Below, piece by piece: positions 6,001 to 10,282 of a stretch of DNA of 10,282 nucleotides. Both the position numbers and the translations under genes were made by a program. Each line of letters starts with the position of its first letter. Position 1 is the first letter of the stretch. Below the pieces are notes generated by a model. The model did not search any database and was not told the DNA's origin. It was given only the letters and a program-made list of their open reading frames with translations. The stretch comes from Gammaproteobacteria bacterium. Its GTDB lineage: Bacteria > Pseudomonadota > Gammaproteobacteria > PS1 > Pseudothioglobaceae. The DNA lies in the NCBI GenBank assembly GCA_003489145.1, contig DNJI01000060.1:1-10282 (forward strand). Direction: 5' to 3'.

Positions 6001-6693
6001 TTACTTCTTGCCTAGTTGAGTTGTTGCACCACGACGAGCAACCTCATCCAATGTTCCTTTTTTGTGATCTAAGATTTCACCTTTAAAGATCCAAACTTTG
6101 ATACCGATTACACCGTATTGTGTATTAGCACCGTATGATGAATAATCAACGTCTGCTCTAAATGTATGTAAAGGTACGCGACCTTCACGATACCATTCAG
6201 AACGTGCAATCTCAGCACCATTTAATCGGCCACTTACCATGACCTTAATACCTAGAGCACCTAGGCGTGTTGCATTACCTAACACACGCTTAACCGCACG
6301 ACGGTACATCACACGCTTTTCTAATTGTTGTGCAATGTTTTCAGCCACTAGACGCGCGTCTAGTTCAGGCTTTTTAATTTCTTCAATACTAATATGTACT
6401 GGAATACCCATCATTTTAGATACGATGGTTTTAAGTTGCTCAATATCAGCACCTTTCTTACCAATAACAATGCCAGGACGTGCCGTATGAATTACAACTT
6501 TAGCATTGTTAGCTAGACGTTCAATTTGAACGCGACTAACAGAAGCAGATTTTAATTTCTCAAATAAGAAATCTCTAACTGCGATATCAGATAATAAGTA
6601 CTTAGAATAATCTTGAGAATTCGCATACCACTTAGAATCCCAATCCTTAACGATGCCTAATCTAATACCTTTTGGATTTACTTTTTGACCCAT
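6001..6693 (-). CDS. rpsC: 30S ribosomal protein S3
   Basis: S3 is in the 30S head at the mRNA entry channel and, with S4 and S5, contributes to unwinding of structured mRNA. The 230 residues (E. coli 233) start MGQKVNPKGIRLG. A type II KH domain follows with the GXXG-containing GIVIGKKGADIE (74-85). RVMYRRAVKR (127-136) keeps Arg131, Arg132 and Lys135, the residues at the E. coli mRNA entry site. The C-terminal domain is marked by SGRLNGAEIARSEWYREG (154-171) and YGVIGIKVWIFKGEI (193-207). It begins 2 bases after the rplV stop, with CAGG as a ribosome site. Confidence 0.98.
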   Translation of the reverse strand: MGQKVNPKGIRLGIVKDWDSKWYANSQDYSKYLLSDIAVRDFLFEKLKSASVSRVQIERLANNAKVVIHTARPGIVIGKKGADIEQLKTIVSKMMGIPVHISIEEIKKPELDARLVAENIAQQLEKRVMYRRAVKRVLGNATRLGALGIKVMVSGRLNGAEIARSEWYREGRVPLHTFRADVDYSSYGANTQYGVIGIKVWIFKGEILDHKKGTLDEVARRGATTQLGKK

Positions 6694-6695
6694 AA

Positions 6696-7031
6696 TTAAC
6701 CTGCGCTTACGCCAACTGTAATGTGGCTTGTTCTTTTTAAAATACGATTCGCTCTACCTTTTGCTCTAGGGCGGATTCTTTTCATTGTTGAGCCTTCGTC
6801 AATATAAATACTGCTTACTTTCAACTCATCAATATCAAGACCATCATTATGCTCAGCATTAGAAATAGCTGAATTTAATACTTTCTTAACTAATTTAGCC
6901 GCTCCCTTATTACTAAACGACAGAATGTTCAATGCTTCCTCTACTGGTTTGTTACGGATTTGATCCGCAACCAACCTCACTTTAAAAGATGAGCCTTTTG
7001 CGTATTTATGTATTGCTTTAACTTCTTTCAT
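6696..7031 (-). CDS. rplV: 50S ribosomal protein L22
   Basis: L22 lines the peptide exit tunnel with a long beta hairpin that, with L4, forms the constriction where macrolides and stalling peptides act. The 111 residues (E. coli 110) show KVRLVADQIRNKPVEEAL (17-34), LNSAISNAEHN (52-62) and the hairpin GSTMKRIRPRAKGRANRI (80-97). The Met-Lys-Arg triplet (83-85), whose deletion gives erythromycin resistance in E. coli, is intact. AAAGG sits 9 bases before the ATG; a 19-base gap follows rpsS. Confidence 0.98.
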   Translation of the reverse strand: MKEVKAIHKYAKGSSFKVRLVADQIRNKPVEEALNILSFSNKGAAKLVKKVLNSAISNAEHNDGLDIDELKVSSIYIDEGSTMKRIRPRAKGRANRILKRTSHITVGVSAG

Positions 7032-7050
7032 TGTTATTTACCTTTTATAT

Positions 7051-7320
7051 TTACGCTTTACGATCGCCAGTGTGGCCTCTAAAAGTTCTTGTTATCGCAA
7101 ACTCACCTAATTTATGACCAATCATGTTCTCGTTGATTGAAATTGGAACGTGCGCTCTACCATTATGGATTGCAATGGTTAGTCCAATCATTTCTGGAAC
7201 AATAACGCTACGACGTGACCAAGTTTTAATTGGTTTTCTATCGTTATTTTCCTGAGCAGTTAATACCTTCTTAATTAAATGCTCGTCAACAAATGGACCC
7301 TTTCTTAATGATCTAGCCAT
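7051..7320 (-). CDS. rpsS: 30S ribosomal protein S19
   Basis: S19 is in the 30S head, paired with S13, and contacts the 50S central protuberance and A-site tRNA. The 89 residues (E. coli 92) are highly typical: ARSLRKGPFVDEHL (2-15), KTWSRRSVIVPEM (32-44), IAIHNGRAHVPI (49-60) and GHKLGEFAITRTFRGH (68-83). The ribosome site AAGGG is formed by the end of rplB, whose TAA lies 8 bases upstream. Confidence 0.98.
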   Translation of the reverse strand: MARSLRKGPFVDEHLIKKVLTAQENNDRKPIKTWSRRSVIVPEMIGLTIAIHNGRAHVPISINENMIGHKLGEFAITRTFRGHTGDRKA

Positions 7321-7328
7321 GATTACCC

Positions 7329-8156
7329 TTATTTATTTCTACGACGTACGATAAGCTTATCAGTACGTTTATTACTACGTGTTTTATAACCCTTAGTTGG
7401 TGTACCCCAAGGAGAAACCGGATGACGACCACCACTAGTTTTACCTTCACCACCACCATGTGGGTGATCTACTGGATTCATTACCACACCACGAACGGTC
7501 GGTCTAACACCTCTCCATCGTGTTGCACCAGCTTTACCTAATTTTCTTAAACTGTGTTCTTTCTTAGATACTTCACCAATCGTCGCACGACAATCTGCTA
7601 ATACTTTACGTACTTCACCAGAACGTAATCTCAAAGTAACATAAGTACCTTCTTTCGCAATTAACTGCGCTGAAGTACCTGCACTACGTGCCATTTGTGC
7701 ACCCTTACCAGGCTTAAGTTCAATACAGTGAATAACACTACCTAAAGGAATGTTTGCACATGGCATGACATTACCTACTTGAATTGCAACCGAGCTTCCT
7801 GAAACAACGGTGTCACCTACTTTTAGACCGTTTGGTGCAATGATGTAAGTACGCTCACCATCTGCATATAAAACCAATGCAATATTTGCACTACGATTAG
7901 GATCGTATTCTAAGCGCTCAACTGTTGCTGGAATATCATCTTTAATACGTTTAAAGTCAATTATGCGATAACGACGCTTATGGCCACCACCTTTATGGCG
8001 AACCGTAATTTTTCCGCGGTTGTTACGACCACTGATTCTGTTTTTGCTCTCAGTTAGCGGTGCATATGGCTCGCCTTTATGTAGATCTTTGTCTACAATA
8101 CTAACAACAAATCTTCTGCCGGGTGAGGTTGGTTTTCTTTTAATTACTTGTGCCAT
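7329..8156 (-). CDS. rplB: 50S ribosomal protein L2
   Basis: L2 is one of the most conserved 50S proteins; it binds 23S rRNA domain IV, supports the peptidyl transferase centre and is needed for subunit joining. The 275 residues (E. coli 273) include the N-terminal basic arm (RNNRGKITVRHKGGGHKRRY, 44-63), the OB and SH3-like central domains, and the C-terminal loop with MNPVDHPHGGGEG (226-238). The His at 231 corresponds to E. coli His229, important for peptidyl transfer. The end RRRNK resembles E. coli RRRSK. AAAGGA lies close to the ATG, 12 bases after rplW. Confidence 0.98.
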   Translation of the reverse strand: MAQVIKRKPTSPGRRFVVSIVDKDLHKGEPYAPLTESKNRISGRNNRGKITVRHKGGGHKRRYRIIDFKRIKDDIPATVERLEYDPNRSANIALVLYADGERTYIIAPNGLKVGDTVVSGSSVAIQVGNVMPCANIPLGSVIHCIELKPGKGAQMARSAGTSAQLIAKEGTYVTLRLRSGEVRKVLADCRATIGEVSKKEHSLRKLGKAGATRWRGVRPTVRGVVMNPVDHPHGGGEGKTSGGRHPVSPWGTPTKGYKTRSNKRTDKLIVRRRNK

Positions 8157-8168
8157 AATCCTTTCTCT

Positions 8169-8459
8169 TTAAGATGCGCTAACGTCAATCATTTGACCTT
8201 CAGACACTTTAATCATTGCCTTCTTCCAATTAACACGACGGCCAATCTTGCCTTTAAATACTTTCTTTTTGCCTTTCACATTAGAGGTGGTAACATTTAA
8301 TACTGTCACACCAAATAATGCTTCAACAGCAGCCTTGATTTCTTTTTTGTTGCTATCAGAACGCACTTTAAATGCGTATTGATTGTATGCTGATAACATC
8401 GTTGTTTTCTCAGAAACAATTGGTGCTAACAAGGTTTTTAATACTTTTTCTTGATTCAT
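8169..8459 (-). CDS. rplW: 50S ribosomal protein L23
   Basis: L23 stands at the exit of the peptide tunnel and is the docking site for trigger factor and the signal recognition particle. The 96 residues (E. coli 100) show APIVSEKTT (12-20), in which Glu17 matches the E. coli Glu18 contact for trigger factor, then KKEIKAAVEALFGVTVLNV (38-56) and GRRVNWKKAMIKVSEGQ (73-89). Its ATG overlaps the rplD TGA as ATGA, so translation is probably coupled to L4. Confidence 0.98.
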   Translation of the reverse strand: MNQEKVLKTLLAPIVSEKTTMLSAYNQYAFKVRSDSNKKEIKAAVEALFGVTVLNVTTSNVKGKKKVFKGKIGRRVNWKKAMIKVSEGQMIDVSAS

Positions 8460-9070
8460 AACATTGCCTCAACTTTTTTCAACGCCGCTTCAGTCATTAC
8501 CACATTTTTATAACCGATCAAACTAACTGGATCAATGCTTTGTGTATCGCAAACACCAACATGATATAAATTACGTGAAGAGAGATATAAATTCTCATCT
8601 AGCTCATCTGTCATTAATAAAGCGTCTTTAACGTCTAAAGCTTTAAGTAATGCAGTCACATTTTTAGTTTTTGCATCTTTAACTTCAAAATCTTTTACAA
8701 TTTTTAAGCGCTCAGAACGAACAAGCTCTGAAAAAATAACACTGATTGCGCCTTTGTACATTTTTTTATTAACCTTTTGTACATAGCTACGGGGTTGTGC
8801 TGCAAATGTCACACCACCCGAACGCCAAATAGGACCACGAGATGTACCGGCACGTGCTCGGCCTGTACCTTTCTGCGCCCAAGGTTTTTTGCCGCCACCG
8901 CTAACAGCGGCACGGTTTTTTTGTGCTTTAGAACCTTGACGACCACCCGACATATAAGCTGTCGTTACTTGGTGGACCAATGACTGGTTAAAGTCTCTTG
9001 CAAAAATAGTATCCGCGACTTCAGTAGAAGTGGACTTATTTGTGCTTATATTTAATACTTTTAATTTCAT
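8456..9070 (-). CDS. rplD: 50S ribosomal protein L4
   Basis: L4 is an early 23S rRNA binder whose long loop reaches the exit tunnel. The 204 residues (E. coli 201) contain this loop almost unchanged: GGGKKPWAQKGTGRARAG (58-75), IWRSGGVTFA (81-90) and QKVNKKMYKGA (98-108). In E. coli L4 also represses its own operon through the S10 leader; the leader here looks too short for that structure. AAGG, overlapping the rplC stop, is the ribosome site. The C-terminal half is more variable, as usual for L4. Confidence 0.97.
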   Translation of the reverse strand: MKLKVLNISTNKSTSTEVADTIFARDFNQSLVHQVTTAYMSGGRQGSKAQKNRAAVSGGGKKPWAQKGTGRARAGTSRGPIWRSGGVTFAAQPRSYVQKVNKKMYKGAISVIFSELVRSERLKIVKDFEVKDAKTKNVTALLKALDVKDALLMTDELDENLYLSSRNLYHVGVCDTQSIDPVSLIGYKNVVMTEAALKKVEAML

Positions 9071-9081
9071 TTTAAAAAACC

Positions 9082-9819
9082 TTACGCTTCGTTAGTTTCT
9101 TCAACGTCAGCCACTTCATTAGCTGCTTGTTCTTCAGCAACGCGCTTACTTACTTGCGCATTACTTTTATCTTTTTTGTGTGATAGTAACACTTTAACGA
9201 AACCATTAGTAGCACCAGGAATCGCACCTTTAACTAACAATAAGTTTCTGTCACTATCAACTCTTACCACTTCTAAACACTCTTCGGTAACTTGCTCATC
9301 ACCCATGTGACCGGCCATTTTTTTACCTTTAAATACTCGACCAGGGTCTTGACACTGTCCCGTAGAACCAATCGCTCTATGAGAGACTGAGTTACCATGG
9401 GTTGCATCTTGCATTTGGAAATTGTGACGCTTTACACCACCCTGAAAACCTTTACCTTTTGATTGACCTATTACATCAACGTAATGGCCAGCACCAAATA
9501 AAGAAAGATCAAAACTGCTTGCATCGCCAATTTCATCAGCATCTGCTCTAAATTCCCAAAGACCTAAACCAATCTCTTGTGAAGCCTTTGCATAATGACC
9601 TTTGATTGCTGACGGTACACGACGAATTTTTGCTTCGCCTTTTTTGTTTACTTTTGCACCTGTAGTAACTTGAACGGCACTATAGCCATCAACCTCAGTT
9701 GTTCTTGTTTGAACAACACGATTAGCTTCAATTTTAATAACACTAACCGGCGTGGCTGAGCCATCGTCAGACATAATACGTGTCATTCCTAATTTTTGTC
9801 CTACTAAACCAATTGCCAT
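9082..9819 (-). CDS. rplC: 50S ribosomal protein L3 with an extended C-terminus
   Basis: L3 starts large-subunit assembly, and its central loop reaches the peptidyl transferase centre. Recognised segments are GLVGQKLGMTRI (4-15), SKGKGFQGGVKRHNF (120-134), DATHGNSVSHRAIGSTGQCQ (138-157) and GRVFKGKKMAGHMG (160-173). Gln157 corresponds to E. coli Gln150, the residue methylated by PrmB. At 245 residues the protein is longer than E. coli L3 (209): a few residues come from internal loops and about 30 from a tail after the conserved LLLVKGAIPGAT (193-204) that is first basic, then strongly acidic (residues 229-244, Glu/Asp/Ala-rich). AGGA lies 8 bases before the ATG; the gap after rpsJ is 30 bases. 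Confidence 0.98.
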   Translation of the reverse strand: MAIGLVGQKLGMTRIMSDDGSATPVSVIKIEANRVVQTRTTEVDGYSAVQVTTGAKVNKKGEAKIRRVPSAIKGHYAKASQEIGLGLWEFRADADEIGDASSFDLSLFGAGHYVDVIGQSKGKGFQGGVKRHNFQMQDATHGNSVSHRAIGSTGQCQDPGRVFKGKKMAGHMGDEQVTEECLEVVRVDSDRNLLLVKGAIPGATNGFVKVLLSHKKDKSNAQVSKRVAEEQAANEVADVEETNEA

Positions 9820-9849
9820 GATCTTATTCCTAAATTACTGTTTGTTTTC

Positions 9850-10161
9850 TTAGTTAAGCTTAATCGCTACATCAACACCCGCAGCCAGATCTAACTTCAT
9901 TAGTGCATCAACTGTTTTATCAGTTGGGCTAATAACGTCCATTAATCTAACGTATGTTCTTAATTCGTATTGATCTCTCGCTTTCTTATTTACGTGCGGA
10001 GAAGTTAATACAGTGAAACGCTCCTTCTTAGTCGGTAAAGGGATTGGACCTCTTACACTAGCACCCGTACGCTTAGCTGTCTCTACAATCTCAAGCGCTG
10101 ATTTGTCGATTAAACGATGATCAAATGCTTTTAATTTAATTCTAATATTTTGATTGCTCAT
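9850..10161 (-). CDS. rpsJ: 30S ribosomal protein S10 (NusE)
   Basis: S10 is in the 30S head and, as NusE, pairs with NusB in transcription antitermination and links RNA polymerase to the ribosome through NusG. The 103 residues equal the E. coli length, with IRIKLKAFDHRLID (6-19), the signature GPIPLPTKKERFTVL (38-52), SPHVNKKARDQYELRT (54-69) and the terminal AAGVDVAIKL (93-102). It is the first gene of the cluster. AGGA and AAGG both lie within about 14 bases of the ATG. A terminator and an overlapping promoter candidate precede it. Confidence 0.98.
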   Translation of the reverse strand: MSNQNIRIKLKAFDHRLIDKSALEIVETAKRTGASVRGPIPLPTKKERFTVLTSPHVNKKARDQYELRTYVRLMDVISPTDKTVDALMKLDLAAGVDVAIKLN

Positions 10162-10216
10162 GTGCCTTAAATCCTATTAATAAACCTATCTATTTTTACG
10201 TCTAACTTTTGAAACG

Positions 10217-10248
10217 AAAAACCGAAGATTATACAAGAAATCTTCGGT
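10217..10248 (-). terminator. Rho-independent terminator between the upstream gene and rpsJ
   Basis: A perfect 10-base inverted repeat (ACCGAAGATT at 10221-10230 with AATCTTCGGT at 10239-10248) encloses an 8-base loop. On the minus strand the hairpin is followed directly by a T-run, then CG and TTT, the classical intrinsic terminator form; on the plus strand only CTTT follows. It lies about 20 bases after the stop of the upstream reading frame and would end that transcript before rpsJ. Confidence 0.85.
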
Positions 10249-10258
10249 CTTTAATCAA
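10228..10258 (-). promoter_or_regulatory. Candidate rpsJ promoter embedded in the terminator hairpin
   Basis: On the minus strand TTGATT (10258-10253) and a perfect TATAAT (10233-10228) are separated by 19 bases, somewhat longer than the ideal 17. Initiation about 7 bases downstream would give a leader of about 60 bases for rpsJ that lacks the 5' arm of the hairpin. The TATAAT may be partly chance in AT-rich DNA; a weaker alternative (TTAGAC, 17 bases, TATTAA) lies nearer to rpsJ. Confidence 0.45.
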
Positions 10259-10267
10259 CTAATTACC

Positions 10268-10282
10268 TTATTCCGTCACCTT
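10268..10282 (-). CDS. Last four codons and stop of an upstream gene, probably tuf (EF-Tu)
   Basis: Reading the minus strand from the window edge gives Lys-Val-Thr-Glu and TAA (10270-10268), just before an intrinsic terminator. Established gene order in many gammaproteobacteria places tuf after fusA and directly before rpsJ, and an EF-Tu ending of this kind is plausible. Four residues cannot prove it; the call rests on position. Confidence 0.35.
   Translation of the reverse strand, partial: KVTE

Noticed and set aside
6239..6490. Plus-strand open frame of 83 codons opposite rpsC
   Set aside because: Antisense shadow of S3, with no family resemblance or independent ribosome-site support.
8777..8983. 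Plus-strand Cys/Thr-rich frame opposite rplD
   Set aside because: Cys and Thr codons arise from reading the Gly/Lys/Arg-rich L4 loop backwards; no paired metal-binding motif with sensible spacing.

Overview
The window holds most of the S10-spc ribosomal protein gene cluster of a bacterium, read entirely from the minus strand. Gene order is the canonical bacterial one: rpsJ, rplC, rplD, rplW, rplB, rpsS, rplV, rpsC, rplP, rpmC, rpsQ, rplN, rplX, rplE, rpsN, rpsH, rplF, rplR, rpsE, rpmD, rplO, then secY cut by the left edge. The proteins resemble their E. coli counterparts closely enough in length and motifs (zinc-free 101-residue S14, 101-103-residue S10/L24, the L16 R81 context, the L3 GQCQ loop) to suggest a gammaproteobacterium. 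The DNA is AT-rich and the spacers are very short. A free-living or symbiotic marine sulfur-oxidiser-like lineage is a possible guess, but nothing in the window proves it.

Right end (10162-10282). The last four codons and stop of an upstream minus-strand gene lie at 10268-10282; by the usual order this would be tuf (EF-Tu). A rho-independent terminator follows at 10217-10248. A promoter-like pair lies on top of that hairpin, its TATAAT falling in the loop and 3' arm, so a new rpsJ transcript would start at about the end of the hairpin. The spacer is too short for the long L4-responsive leader known from E. coli.

Middle (883-10161). Twenty-one complete ribosomal protein genes follow with gaps of 30 bases or less or with overlaps (ATGA at rplD/rplW and rpmC/rpsQ; TAATG at rplP/rpmC, rplN/rplX and rpsE/rpmD; 8 bases at rplE/rpsN). 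No terminator, and only 28 bases, separate rpsQ from rplN, where E. coli divides the S10 and spc operons. The cluster therefore looks like a single transcription unit that supplies 30S and 50S proteins in step.

Left end (1-878). secY, the core of the protein-export channel, starts 4 bases after rplO and runs out of the window.

The main oddity is rpmD. Its L30 protein carries a 55-residue N-terminal Lys/Ala-rich tail resembling bacterial histone H1-like tails, joined to an otherwise normal 57-residue L30. L3 also has an extra acidic C-terminal tail. Apart from these and the promoter/terminator overlap, this is an ordinary housekeeping region; I see no mobile element, CRISPR array, RNA gene or undescribed multi-gene system.
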